A stretch of DNA of 64,000 nt. Source: Sipunculus nudus (taxonomy: Eukaryota > Annelida > Sipuncula > Golfingiida > Sipunculidae). The position numbers and the translations under genes are program-made. Below the pieces are notes generated by a model. That model saw only the letters and a list, made by a program, of their open reading frames with translations. It searched no databases and was not told the DNA's origin. This document shows positions 48,062-60,082 of the stretch, piece after piece (positions within the stretch are counted from its first letter, which is position 1; every line of letters starts with the position of its first letter). Location: NCBI GenBank assembly GCA_026874595.1, contig CM049306.1:38934019-38998018 (forward strand), read 5' to 3'.

Positions 48062-48954
48062 AATTCAAGAAAAAGCCCTTTCTACATTGGAAACCCGATG
48101 TTGATTTTATCTTAAACCAAAAAAAAAAAAAGGCCACAAAACATCCTTGTACATGAAATTTGCCTCACACAACCCTGATCCATGGTGTTTCTATGGCCAA
48201 TATGCATTACTGAAATGAGACATTGCAGGCTTCAGAAGCATAATCCCATACCAGCAGAGACCTAAATTGTCTGAAAAAAATAATCATTTCTAAGAACTTT
48301 TTCGAGCTGTTGTCAGACGCGAATTGTCACCTCTTAGGTGTTTAAAATAAGGGCTTGGTATCGCTTACAATTTTAGTATTGCGATTATATATTGCAATAT
48401 TTGATAGCGTACTGCGATATTTTCATTGTATTAATTTGCAGAAACAAATGTGTTTCTCACCATAAAACATATGCAGGTCAGGTTATTTCACAGAGGAAAT
48501 CGGGAAAATTTACTCTGTAAACTATTTATAGTGAAGAACTACGCATACTTTTTGTTGACAGTAGAGTCAAAGAAACACTCAGAATCAAAGTTTTCTTTAG
48601 GCTTTATATGTGCGATTAACTTATGCAATAAGAGCATTCTGGTCCGTGGTTCACATCAATAGGGACAGGTGGTGTGCGCAATTGTAGCTGTGTACACATG
48701 CCGTTCTTCAATTTAACAGTTTACTTGACACTTGGTCTTACTACAGTTATAACACGATGTAGATATTATTAATATTTAATACCTGATTGATATTAAACAT
48801 CGTGTTCGGCACTTCTTCCTTTTTATGTGTGAAAATATTTTGGTACCAACTGGACATCAACAGAACTTGAAACAAATTTTCTGGTATGTACCATGGATCA
48901 TATTGGTCTGTCAAGCTTATACTTTAACATTTCCTACGGAACAACCTGAGACGT

Positions 48955-48957
48955 TTA

Positions 48958-49026
<69 letters not shown>
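48955..49026. repeat. (TA)n microsatellite
   Basis: TA dinucleotides with one ACAT interruption. Confidence 0.9.
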
Positions 49027-49028
<2 letters not shown>

Positions 49029-49104
49029 ACTTTCAGTTTTTCAATTAATTCTAACACATTTAATTATAAATATACAAAACTCGGTATACTCACCCCTAAA
49101 CAAC

Positions 49105-49110
49105 TTTATT
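49105..49110 (-). terminator. Polyadenylation signal of the acidic secreted-protein gene
   Basis: AATAAA on the - strand, 261 nt past the stop codon ending at 49,371. No closer canonical signal was noticed. Confidence 0.45.
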
Positions 49111-49370
49111 TCCATAGTGAAGTAAACTTGATTACTTGGAAACAAACAAACAGCAAGCCGAGATGTTATCGACCGAGTCTATCATTGCAGACAATACAGA
49201 ATGTTAGAATATGTTAAATATTGTTCAAATAAGTTGTTGTTGAAAATATTGCACACTGGCCTACCAAATGTCATGGGCGGAGCCCACAACTGTTAAAATC
49301 GGATATTATAAATGCCCCATGGTAAATTCAAGCTCCTTTGCGTGATACTGTCGGGGCTACATGCGCGTAT

Positions 49371-51675
49371 TTAGAATTTGAAACGCTGGTTCCTGGTGCG
49401 CAGTTTGTCGCTTGGTCTGTTCTTCTTGCCGTCGTTAAGCAGAGAATGCTATAAAAGGGAGAGGAAAAAAAAATGTTCAGGAAATTCTGCAAATGACCAG
49501 AATGATATTTTTCCATACCAAACAAGTAGATGAAGACCACTCAGGAAATTTATCATTTGAACTTGTTTTAAGTCTTTTTTTATCATTCATATAATACATG
49601 TTATGGATGTCAAGGAAAATGAAATTTTCTCGGTGGATTAACGTAACTTACCGAATGTTCTATTAGCAAAATCAGGACAATAATCTTTGAAATCCAAATG
49701 AATATTACAATCCATATATTAATGTTTCTAGATGTGTTCTCGTTTTGCAAATATATGTATAATGATTTAACTGAGGTCATGAAAACAGGATTTTGTAGAT
49801 GAAAAATTTTCCTTTTATTTTCAAACCAATAAAAAAACATTAACATGTTACATAAGATAACCATGCAGGACTCTCTGATTATTACACATTAACGACCGTC
49901 CTCTCTCTCTCCATATATACATATGTGTGCGCGCCTGTCGTGTTACCACTTACCAGACGTATTCCTTGGCTGGCAAGGTCACCTTGGAACATGCCTTCTT
50001 GAGCGGCAGGACCCTGCTGCATGTGACCTACAACATTGAAGAATTCAAGCTAAACTGTAAAATAAAATACCATGAATTCGAAATTTAAACAAGGAAAATT
50101 ATTTTTCTGATGGACGTAATGACAGTCGCAATTTTGAATTCAATTAGCAAATTTTGTAAAATCTTTGTCGACTTACTGACTGTTACTTACTGACGGCCTG
50201 GTAATGATAGTCCGGGGACCATGCAGATACGGAAATCAAATAGATAATTATCCAACTGATGTAAATGATGATAATTAAGCGCTTAATGTCTAACGTGATC
50301 GTAATTATCATTAAAACTATCAACTTTTATGCTGTAATCTTATGAATGATGAATGGTTATTAATGAAGTTTGGAAATGTTTGGCATATCAGTGACTTTAG
50401 TATGCGCGCAAGTGCGGAAAATAACTAGAAACCACTGTACCTTTATTTAGATATAAAACCCTTACGGGGGATTTCTTCCGAAAAGTTGTGTCAGATTGTC
50501 TGACGTTTTGCCAGGACAGTTTCCCACTTCTTTAACATTTTACACGAGAAACCTGCATTTGTATTCCAAATTTGTATTTCATTACTCACGTGGAGACATT
50601 TATGATAAGAAGCGGAAAGAATACAACTGTACAGGTGCAAGTCACCATTTTCACATTTAAAAGCAATTTAGAATCATGAAGAACAGAATTTACATATAGA
50701 TTTTAACTCTCATTCTATACCTATTGTATCATCTGATGTATATTATGAAGTTTACATACTGTTACAACACTTTAGTATTTCACTCGAAGGGGTATATTTT
50801 CTACATACAGTCGTTTACTGCCAAAATATAAAAATTAATGTGGTTTTTATCAAATTAATTTGAAGTAATCTAAACCCCCCCCCCCCGAACACACACACAC
50901 AGATCCCACACACCACTAGGAATAGGACTTGCCCCCCGGTAGGTAAAACGGACTGTTAGTAGAGAATAAATACATGTACAAACTTACGGATGTTCTTGCT
51001 CATTTCCTCTTTCCAGGCGGCTCTGAGAGGACTGTACTTCCTGACCTTCTTGGGATTGTAGGAGTAATCATCATCTTCATCATCTTCTTCATTCTCATCA
51101 TCAGGCTGTCTTCCTTCCTTCTGCTTGCGTCTGGCTGGAACCATTTCCTTTTTAGTGTAAGTGGTCTCGTCATCATCTTCATCATCATCTTCATCCTTCG
51201 TCCTGTCTTTAACTAAGCGGAACCCTTCCTTTATGGGATCGATACTCTCTTCTTCATCATCTTCATCATCTTCTTCATCATCTTCATCACCTTCATCATC
51301 TTCATCATCTTCTTCATCTTCATCATCATCAACTTCATCATCATCATCATCCTCAGGCTGAGCGACCATCTGTTCATCTTCATCTTCATCATCATCACTT
51401 GATTCGGGTTCAGATTGGGATTCAGATTCGGGTTTTGGGGTTGTCTTCTTCAGTTTTGGGTCCTGAGCGTAGTCCTCGTCGTAGTCAGTGCCGTAGTCGT
51501 AATCTTCAGCATCATACTGTTTGTCTTCTTCATCTTCGTCGTCATGGTTACTTGGTTCGATTTTCTCTGTGTCTGCCGGGTTGTTGTCCATCGGGTTGGG
51601 CATGGCTAACCCATCACCCATCATGGAAACCGTGGACCGTGGCTGCAGAAAAAAACATAAATAAATAAATTAATA

Positions 51676-51717
<42 letters not shown>

Positions 51718-54700
51718 TATAATAATAATAATACACATGCACATTAAAAAAATTATAGTTTGGTCATTTTAAATTCATTTTTAAGTATAAATTTCCAATT
51801 TATTAAAACGCAATGGTACCTTTGTACGGTGGCTGATTTAGGACACAGAAAAAAAATATTTATTTCGAGATCTCGATTAGGAAGTAAATAAAAATATATC
51901 TCGCAAAAAATTAGGAAGCAAAAAAAATATGAATCTCGAAATCTCGAGATGAAATATCACCAAAAAATGTTGCTGCAGAAAAAAAAATTATTTATCTCGA
52001 GATCTCGAGTTAAGTCGAGATCTCGAGATAAAATTTCACACTTGTACGAACCATTCGATGCTGAATTGACATAAAGCAGAACAACGTTGAAGGGGCAGTA
52101 TATAAGAGAGCTTACTATTGCAATTATAAAAACAAATACCAGTTATACTGTGTTTAACTGAACGATAATACAATATAATTCATTTAAAATCAATCAAGTT
52201 TGTGTTTCCCTTAAGATTAGGCTAGGTGAAGAAAAGTTCAATGTAAAATTCAAATTTAATTATTCATATCCGTAAGGAAGATATCAAAGCCTAAAGAAAC
52301 TGAAACATTCTACCTGAACGGCGGATTCCAAGCCATGGCTAAGAAATCACTAAAATTGAAATGTTTAAGTCTGCATGCATGCATTGTGGGTATCTTTTAA
52401 TTTTTTAAATACAAACAAATATGAGCTTGGTATAGAAACACGCTTTTTGAACAATTTTTTTTGTTTTTTGTTTTTATAGTAACGGCGGTTTCTTTTATGG
52501 CATGTGTATTTGACCATCATAAATGTAAATATGCTAAAATGGTTACTGTGTACGCTATGGGGGGGGGGGGGGTGCTTCAGCCCCCAAAGTCCCATTCTTG
52601 TTCCACTATAGCTATAACTCAGATTACCTTTAGTCAACCTATCATAAATTATTTATATTCATAAATAAACGGTTTAAATATTTCGATCATCTCTCATCAT
52701 GATTTCCTTCAGCAAAATGCTCTGCTTTGGTCTTAAAGTCACTATTCACCTGCCTCATTTATAGAATTTTTGTGATACCGGCTAACTCTGCATATACATA
52801 TTAAAGAAGTGAAGGTAATCCTTGCTGGGAATGGTTCTTATTACTCCACTGACGAATAAACATTTTATCTACAGGCTACTTGTACACAAGGTACTTGAGC
52901 TAGTGTTAATATACATATAAAAACATGTAACCGAGTTATTGAAAGATCCCCAGCTGACGTTCGTTAGAGCATGTGAAGCAATCCAATATTTGTCATTTAC
53001 AGAACTCTGTACTCTCTGAATTGAAGCCAGATGTATTTCTGCCGGAAGTCGTTCTATTACGATTGGTGGCTATTTCTGCCAAATATTTTTTTGGTGAAAA
53101 TTTATGTCGAGTTCTCGAGATAATATCTCGAGATCTCGACTTAACATCTCGAGATCTCGACTTAACATCTCGAGATCTCGACTTAACATCTCGAGATCTC
53201 GAGATAATTTTTATTCTTTTGCAGCAAAATTTTTTTTGTAAAAGTGTATGTCGGGATCTCGAGATGTTAAGTCGAGATCTCGAGATGTTAGTTCAAGATC
53301 TCGAGATATTATCTCGAGATCTCGAGATAAATATTTTTTTCTGCGTCCTAAATCAGCCACCGTACCTTTGAAGGGAATGGGGGCGACTGCAGTGATTAGC
53401 AACACTGGTACCGACGACTTGCGATATTTTAAACAATAATTTTGTAGGCGTGGCCTAATGGTTATAATACGAATATCTTTTTTTAGTCTAGGATGATGAA
53501 GGTGATGTATTCATGGACTACACTGACAGATAGGCAGATACAATTACCTTAAATGTCATTCCGTCTGGCTTGCCAGGTGTATATGAAAAAATACTGTCAA
53601 CCAAGTTACAATGTCAGGCTTTTGTGTGCGGTATTTATGTATTCATGAACGATATGCCTGAATGCTTCTCGCGCGAGATGCTCACCTCAACCCTACACGA
53701 AACGAACAAAAACCGACCAGGAAGTGACAGCATCGTGAAGTTAGCACGCAATGACTCAGTCACGGGGCAATTGTACTTATATGAATAAGATACAAACCGG
53801 ATAAGAAAGGTTGCGTGATTTGTAAAGTATATTGTGCTGAAGCAGAGGAATATCTTCATACTACCAAGTCTGTGGCTACGCTTTCATAGACCTTGATTCA
53901 GTAACCCGCCCCTGTGTATTTCAAGAATAATGAGCAAATCTGCAAGTGGTCTGGTTGAAGAGATTGTAGCTGAATCTTGGTAGGACCGTGAAAGCGTACA
54001 CTCTAAAATCAGCGCTTAGCTTTTTAACTCCAAAATATCCCGCTTATCAGCTAAACATATATTAAGTTATGCTTAAATGCTAAACATGTATATGCTATTC
54101 ATGTATAGCATGGAAACATGTTTAACTTAAATGTAATCATGTTTAGCTGCATACATGAGTGATGACACATAATTAGAAGATGACATGCTAAGCACATAAT
54201 CTAAACATGTTTAGCCACAGACTTATAGTAGTATGGAGATAAAGAGGAAGTCTGTAAGATGAATTATTCAAGCCACATAACAGTAACTTTTCTACGAAAT
54301 GTCACGCTCTTTTCGGAGGGGGTACTTAGTCAATGGTACTATTGCTAATTGGCCTACCTGTCTATAACCGTTTACAAAGAAATCATTGTGTGTATTAATA
54401 ATACAAAATTTTCATTCCTAAAGGTTTAATATAATTTGGAGTAAACATTGTGTGGTTCATCTGCATGATTCTTAGAAATATCGCACATATTTATATTCAT
54501 CGATTCAGCTAATAAATATTCCACATTAATACCCTTTAGAGGGTAAATTAAAAAGAAAAAAAATCCTCTCGCTCCATTATTTGACCCTTGAGTCCGTAGA
54601 ACAATTTATTGTTTTGGCGTGGCCTGATGTACAAGCGTTTGACAGTGTGAAGGTTTGGCTAAGATCATCTATCGCTTAAACTTCATTAGCTAGTAATGCA

Positions 54701-55073
54701 AACATGCAGTGATGAAATAAATCAGTTTAAATATACGAACATGTACGTTTTGAAATAGCATCAAATCATTTTGATGACGCCATAGAAGTATATAAGTAAA
54801 AAACATTCATTTTTGTTAATTTACATTTATAGATTTTACATTTTTAGTCGAACAAATAATATTTTTACGCATTATAAACTGGGAGGACCACGTTACGAAG
54901 AAAATGGATGCTCTATCAGGCGACCCCCCCCCCCCCCGCCCCCTTATTCTGTTAGTCTATTGTTTTACGACATTAAACTTTAAAGATATACATACCTGAG
55001 GGGGGTCAGAGGGCGCCCCAAGCACGGCTTGGAGGGCGATAGCCGTAAAAGCCAGGAAGATCAGACTCTTCAT
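49371..55073 (-). CDS. Secreted, extremely acidic protein, four exons
   Basis: Exons on the - strand: 55073-54996, 51642-50988, 50027-49954, 49448-49371, giving 294 codons plus TAA. All introns are GT-AG with phases 0, 1 and 0, and the frame closes exactly. Exon 1 encodes a signal peptide (MKSLIFLAFTAIALQAVLG, cut before APSDPPQ). Exon 2 carries a long Asp/Glu domain encoded by GAT/GAA/GAC runs (roughly residues 45-215), including an almost uninterrupted acidic tract, plus DYDYGTDYDEDY and basic patches such as PARRKQKEGR. Exons 3 and 4 add a basic tail ending TRNQRFKF. The protein is predicted to be secreted and would bind Ca2+ or other cations in bulk, as in biomineral-matrix or granule proteins. 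No family is recognised. The acidic tract is a candidate for length polymorphism. It is convergent with the secreted-protein gene to the left. Confidence 0.8.
51668..51735. repeat. (TAA)n microsatellite
   Basis: Trinucleotide repeat directly upstream (in - strand sense, in intron 1) of exon 2 of the acidic-protein gene. Confidence 0.9.
51815..52040 (+). mobile_element. CTCGAGATCTCGAG palindromic element, copy 1
   Basis: Starts TACGGTGGCTGATTTAGGAC and contains several TCTCGAGATCTCGAG-type palindromes and a TTAAGTCGAGATCTCGAGAT unit. The same terminus occurs inverted at 53,340-53,363. Non-coding; lies in intron 1 of the acidic-protein gene. Confidence 0.65.
53060..53368 (-). mobile_element. 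CTCGAGATCTCGAG palindromic element, copy 2
   Basis: Right end GTCCTAAATCAGCCACCGTA is the reverse of the copy 1 terminus. The left part holds three to four 21-bp tandem units ATCTCGAGATCTCGACTTAA-C. The right part holds the reverse units (GTTAAGTCGAGATCTCGAGA), so the body is a large foldback. The period of 21 keeps a frame open in SRDLDLT repeats, which is an artefact. A degenerate left terminus (TTGGTGGCTATTT) is visible at 53,062. Confidence 0.7.
53851..53950 (+). repeat. Dispersed repeat pair member
   Basis: Counterpart of 25,848-25,945: ATCTTCATACTACCAAGTCTG, TAGACCTTGATTC, TATTTCAAGAATAA. Confidence 0.5.
54040..54220. repeat. AT-rich palindrome cluster (TAAACATGTTTA)
   Basis: CTAAACATGTATA, TGGAAACATGTTTAA, AATCATGTTTAGC and CTAAACATGTTTAGCC recur within 180 bp in both senses. 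Non-coding. Confidence 0.45.
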
Positions 55074-55079
55074 GGTTTT

Positions 55080-57053
55080 CTGGTAGCCTTTACGAAATAA
55101 TATATAGAAAGTCAGCCCTGGTCTGTACTCCTGAACAACCTTACAGGTATAAAATGTCGAGTGAAGTGGTCTGGCACAGCGCCCTGTTAAGGAAGATGTG
55201 CACGGGGCACGATACACGTCACCCGGGAAGAGCCGCCGCACCGTAACGGTTGTTTGTGAAGCGTGATTTCTTGAGGAATGGTCCTATAACCAGTGATCCA
55301 TAAACGTATGTATTCGTCACGCCCAAGGACTTGGTAGAGTTTGACTGAAATATTCACGCAACGGTGCACCTCTAAATATCAAGACTACCTGGTTTATTTT
55401 ATCATGCCAGTTTCTTGTGATGCTACATGCTTGTTTTTGTTATAGGCTGCAAATCTGATATCAGATATATCATTATCACAGTGTTTACACATATACATAT
55501 ACATACACAACGCAATATTTGTAATGTATCTTGCTCCGGTTAACCACTGATATATGCGTGCGCGTCACTCAGCAGATAAGACCTTTGACACATTTTTTCG
55601 TATGTTTCTAGATCTTCTTCGTATACATTAACTCGCTGAAATTTTCGTTACAAACAGATAAATCATGGACAACAACGGCCTTGAAGAGTCCAAAGATGGG
55701 GACAGGCATTGGTTTCGTAGTATTCTTGTGTACCTCAGATCAGGATAATTCATTATACCTCCGCGATGTTGGTTACTTGGTTGGCTTGTCTGTTAGCAAC
55801 TTTTCTCAAAATATTGTAAACGGACTGTGGAGAAATTTTGTCCACGGTTAGGGTAAAACCTATGGAAGAGTAAATAAGCCTTTGGACATAAGGTAATCTG
55901 GAAGACAATCATATTTTTTTTTTGTTCAAATTCTTCTTTGCAATTTTCAAAGCCGTCCCGACGTCATCCAAAAACGTGTGAATGTACAAAGGCGTCACCG
56001 AGTTGAGGTTGTCTTTGCTTCGGAGGACAGAGCTGACCTGTGATGCAACTATCGAGTTGGTCAACCATGACACATTTCTCTTGGCTTTGGTCAATCGATT
56101 TATTACACTTACCTACCATACATCAAAGTTTGAACAGGAGCCTGCATGGTAATAACCATAAAATTGTCATCACCAGTGTCGGCGAAGGTATATATGCAGT
56201 CTCTGACTTCTTTTTTTAATTTGATATCGCTTAGACTTATCATTTAGTGTTATAACTGTTTTATAAGAGTAACAGGCCTCACCAAAATAGTAAGCTAAAG
56301 AAAACTAAGGCCTATTCACAACATGCAAACTGACTGGATCTCTTGTTTTGCTCATCATAAGTGTGCATGGCATTCAGGGAAAACATACGTACGCATGCAC
56401 AGGTTGTAGGCACACAACGCATCACTTGTATCTAAGTATTTATGAAGCACGAGCTTTGGGTAAGATACAAGGTGTGTTAAAATCACTGGAACATTTCAGT
56501 GGTTAACGATCTGTCACGACACAGACCCACTTGAACTGTCGTTTGCTCCCCTCGTTTTGAGACGCTTCACGGGGCGGTCACCCTCCCCGACTCGATCCCC
56601 GTCACTGCACTTTCTCAATACAATATTGAAATATAAGTAAAAGGGGTAGTTTTGGAAAGCTAAACATATGTGCACCGTTGATGTCTCTACCACCTGTGCA
56701 AATGACTAAAACCTTGCCTTTGATTTTCGTTTGTTTTTATACTACCTTTACCAGAAGTTCTTTTTTTTTTGGCTCAGTTGATTTTTCTGTTGGCAACGTT
56801 ACTCAAAACGTTATGATGGGGTTTTTGATGAAAATTTTGGGAGGGTTTGGGTAACGCACAATAAACAATTCATGGATCATTGCCAGATGGGGATTTCTTT
56901 TTATCCCGGCCGAGCTAGGACGAGATCGTCACCTATACTATGGGCCGCTTTTTTTTCTAGCGGACATACATGTGATACAACATAGCACATATGTGACATG
57001 TGATACAACAAACGAGTTGGAGTACCATGACACATTTCTGTGTGTGTGTGTCA

Positions 57054-57099
<46 letters not shown>

Positions 57100-57940
57100 C
57101 TCAACACACCAAAATTTGATCTTGGTAGATTCCTATATAAATAGCTTATCTATACAGTATATATACCAGATCAAACAAGACTTCCAACTGTTTGACCTAT
57201 AGAACTCGTGCGGTGGTCAAGCTGAACGTTTAAAGTAACAACAAATCTATCAATCCCTCACTATTGCTAGGATTACAAACGGGGCCGACTTAATCGGACT
57301 CAATATTATTAGGCCCCGCCATATAATGTAGGCCCATCTACATATGTCAAGGAAATTCACAGCATATGGCCGGGCCTAATAATAATACCGAGTCCCGATT
57401 AAAGCTAAGATTCTTTATGTCTGGAATCCGCGGGCTGAGAAACTCAACATGTACCGGCACACCAGCATGCATGCATATTTTGTGTTGCCCCTGGGTACCA
57501 TGTGGAACAGGGGCGGTTCCAGGATTTAGGAAAGGAGGGGGGGGGGGGTTCCAACCCAGGAGGACAAATGAAACCCCTAAAAAAAGGTCCTCAGGACTGA
57601 AAAGGGGGGGGGGGGGCCTAGCGCCAAAATTTTGTCTGAAGCCCTTAAAAAAGTTTCTGTTGTTTGGTCCGGACTCCCTGGACCCCCCCCCCCCCCCTGG
57701 GATTCGCTTCTGCAAAAGTATCTGTAGCGATTCGTTATGCCGCATACGCATTTTGTATGCCGGATGCGCGCAAAAGGACTCTCATTTTTTTTTTCGCAAT
57801 ACCGATTTTATCCGCATTCCGTATATAAGGATTTTATCCGCATTCCGTATATAAGGCATCTTATGTGTATATCGGACTAACCATGTATGTGTTCATTCGC
57901 ACAAACTAGTATAATATCTCATTAATTTGTTAGCATTTTA
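55080..57940. other. Intergenic region, repeats only
   Basis: It holds retroposon-like fragments at about 55,740-55,870 and 56,755-56,880 (shared phrases GTT..CTGTT(A/G)GCAAC and TTT(C/A)CTCAAAA..TT). There is a (TA)n array at 57,055-57,093. A G/C-homopolymer-rich element lies at about 57,507-57,720. A 26-bp direct duplication (ATTTTATCCGCATTCCGTAT-ATAAGG) lies at about 57,806-57,857. A 61-codon frame at 55,909-56,094 (- strand) is not supported as a gene. Confidence 0.5.
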
Positions 57941-57942
57941 TT
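57937..57942 (-). terminator. Possible polyadenylation signal of the C1orf74-like gene
   Basis: AATAAA on the - strand, only 7 nt after the stop codon. Functional use is uncertain given the very short 3' UTR it implies. Confidence 0.35.
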
Positions 57943-57949
57943 ACTAGAT

Positions 57950-58852
57950 CTATAAAATAACACTGGGATGACACTCCAGTGAAGTATGCCATGACGGGTT
58001 ATGAAACATGGTTTGGTCTTTTCTTGAAACAACCGTAAATATTTTCTCGGTAAAATGTTTCAATGAATCTGATACCAACGTCAGTTCTGAAAGTTCATGT
58101 GGCACACTAAACTGATATAGAAGATGCCGGGTAAAGGAATGAGAAGCAAGCTGGTCTTCACTTCCCGTTTTTCGTTCAAGTAAAGTGTCCGTCTTTACTT
58201 CTGCAGAAAAATGGTATACAGTCAACGGAACCATCCCTAAGCAGTTCTGATCACCACTGAAATAATATACGACAGGATATCCAAGAAAATATCCAAATAA
58301 GCAAGGCACATTTATATTATCTATACTTATGTCGATAACTCCATTTTCCCGGGCTGTCACACAATTCCTCGTGGGCGGGTCTTCAGACCCATCGTTGCCT
58401 GTACCACTACCAGACCTCGCGTCGCAAGCCGCGGTTTGATTTTCTGTACAAAGTAACGCATCGACCAAACAATTTAAACCTGAAAGGATTGAAATGCTAT
58501 GGGTTTCCTTCAAAAGAGTAGGTTTCGGTAGTCCGGATGATACGTCGACAATAACAGGGCGGTGTGGGCTTTGCATCAAACCGCGCAGTGACTCAAAGTT
58601 CACAACCATCAAGTCCATCTCAATGACCAAGACACGCAGGCGATAATGGAGGACTTCGGCGTGCCGGAGTTCTTCAAGAACACAGTTCAGTGACTCAGGG
58701 CTAATGCAAATGCTGTCAACCAGATAACAAGGTTTAACAAGTCTATCTACAGCTAGTATATTACAAAGAAACTGTTTGCAGTGTTTCTTTGCTTTCCTCC
58801 CAAGGTACTTTTTGAAACAAGTAGAGAGGCAGAACTCACGCACACCTGCCAT
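57950..58852 (-). CDS. UPF0739/C1orf74-like protein (DUF4504)
   Basis: A single-exon frame of 300 codons. The layout resembles the uncharacterised UPF0739 (C1orf74) family: an N-terminal Cys/Leu-rich helix region (REFCLSTCFKKYLG), a segment LHYRLRVLVIEMDLMVVN, a central hydrophilic linker (about residues 145-170), and a conserved-looking FLGYPVVYYF...CLGMVPLTVY block at about residues 188-215. There is no signal peptide or clear membrane segment, so it is probably cytosolic. Its molecular function is unknown in the family. The lack of introns agrees with the single-coding-exon structure of vertebrate C1orf74. The start at 58,852 is preceded by AT-rich sequence and is the only good Met. The family call rests on remembered pattern and would need a profile search. 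Confidence 0.6.
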   Translation of the reverse strand: MAGVREFCLSTCFKKYLGRKAKKHCKQFLCNILAVDRLVKPCYLVDSICISPESLNCVLEELRHAEVLHYRLRVLVIEMDLMVVNFESLRGLMQSPHRPVIVDVSSGLPKPTLLKETHSISILSGLNCLVDALLCTENQTAACDARSGSGTGNDGSEDPPTRNCVTARENGVIDISIDNINVPCLFGYFLGYPVVYYFSGDQNCLGMVPLTVYHFSAEVKTDTLLERKTGSEDQLASHSFTRHLLYQFSVPHELSELTLVSDSLKHFTEKIFTVVSRKDQTMFHNPSWHTSLECHPSVIL

Positions 58853-59076
58853 TCTTTATTATTATAGCCCGCACTCAATTCATGGCGACAACTGATTGGA
58901 TATTAACGTCCAAATTTAATTTGATCAAATTAACTTGGCTGTAAAGAGTAACCAATTATAAAATAAAAAATATACTGATTTGCAAGACTCGTGTATGCAC
59001 GCGTATGATAGAACATTGCGTAATATTCCCGCGCTCACCAGTGCTCACTTGTCAGCGGAGAGCTGCCCCGCACTGG

Positions 59077-59084
59077 TGACGTCA
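59077..59084. promoter_or_regulatory. CRE palindrome in likely bidirectional promoter
   Basis: TGACGTCA sits in a locally GC-rich island (about 59,030-59,110) between the - strand C1orf74-like start (58,852) and the + strand EF-hand-like gene. A shared promoter for both is likely. The first, non-coding exon of the + gene probably lies just to the right. Confidence 0.5.
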
Positions 59085-60082
59085 CGGGTATCCGGGATAT
59101 GGTAAACAACTTCATGCATGGAGTGATTTCCCAGGCGGAATATTAATTCTTCTGACAAACACGGGCTGGTCCTTGTGATTGTGAGCAATTTTTTTATTTA
59201 GGAACAAAATTTGCTATGAATTTTTCTATTATGCTTAGTGACCTGATGCACTGTGTTGATGGCAGTGGAGCTGCGGACAGCTTTTGAAGTTGCCACCTAC
59301 CCTTGGCTGGTCATGACTCTGGTCTTGCACTGGGCAGCAAACCTGATCATGCAGGTCAACAACAGCACAGGATATTGCACAGCCAGCAGTTATACTAACT
59401 TATAGGTTTCATATAACTATAAATATAACCAGTGGTGCAAAGTTAAATTGAATTGGTTAGAATACTGTTCTGTGTGTTTCCAATATGATTAATTTATAAA
59501 AAAAATAATTTTATAATGAACTTAATAATTTTGAAAGTTTTTAAAAAATTGAAAGCTAAGTTTATTTGCAAAAAAATAGAACAAAAAAATAGTGTTCACT
59601 GTGCTGTTCAGGTCACCATAGCATTTTTATTTTATTTATTCCAATATTCCATTTCATTATTATACTAAGTGATTATGATGGTAATTTAAGATGTAAAATA
59701 TACAGAAAATCTAGGGTATCTAAGTATACATTATTTCATGGTTTTTATTAAACAAAATAATTACATTATCCATTTTCAATATGCATGTTTCTATTTTCAG
59801 CATCTGTCTGTTTATATTCATTCATTAAAAATATATATGTGCAGCTGATTCAAATTGCAAAAATATAAATAGAGATTTATACCTGTCTGTTTTTAGTAAG
59901 GCTGAACTCAAGTCATCGATATGGAGCAGCATGGTGAATTGGAATAGAATGTATCATAGGAAGATACAAGTTGTTATTACTTTTAGTGGATTTTTTAAAT
60001 GCTTTCATGTATGTTTAATTATTAACAGGTCATCATTCAGTAACCACAGCTGGCTGTGAGTTGAGGATCACCTTTCATCACC

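Noticed and set aside
51161-51361. Poly-Ser frame on the + strand
   Set aside because: It is the antisense of the Asp/Glu tract of the - strand secreted protein.
53097-53335. CRISPR-like array
   Set aside because: The genome is animal; the units are tandem without unique spacers and turn into their own reverse complement.
52973-53371. 132-codon frame with SRDLDLT repeats
   Set aside because: It arises from 21-bp palindromic units whose period is a multiple of three; the opposite strand is open too.
53444-53475. tRNA-like box A (GTGGCCTAATGGTTA)
   Set aside because: No acceptor stem, anticodon arm or box B follows at the right spacing; a tRNA gene or complete SINE is not supported.
55909-56094. 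61-codon - strand frame followed by a GTAAGT-like donor
   Set aside because: It starts in or near retroposon-like sequence and lacks a partner exon.
57347-57854. Gly/Pro-rich frames of 134 and 162 codons
   Set aside because: They run through G and C homopolymers in a dispersed repeat, overlap on opposite strands and have no domain.
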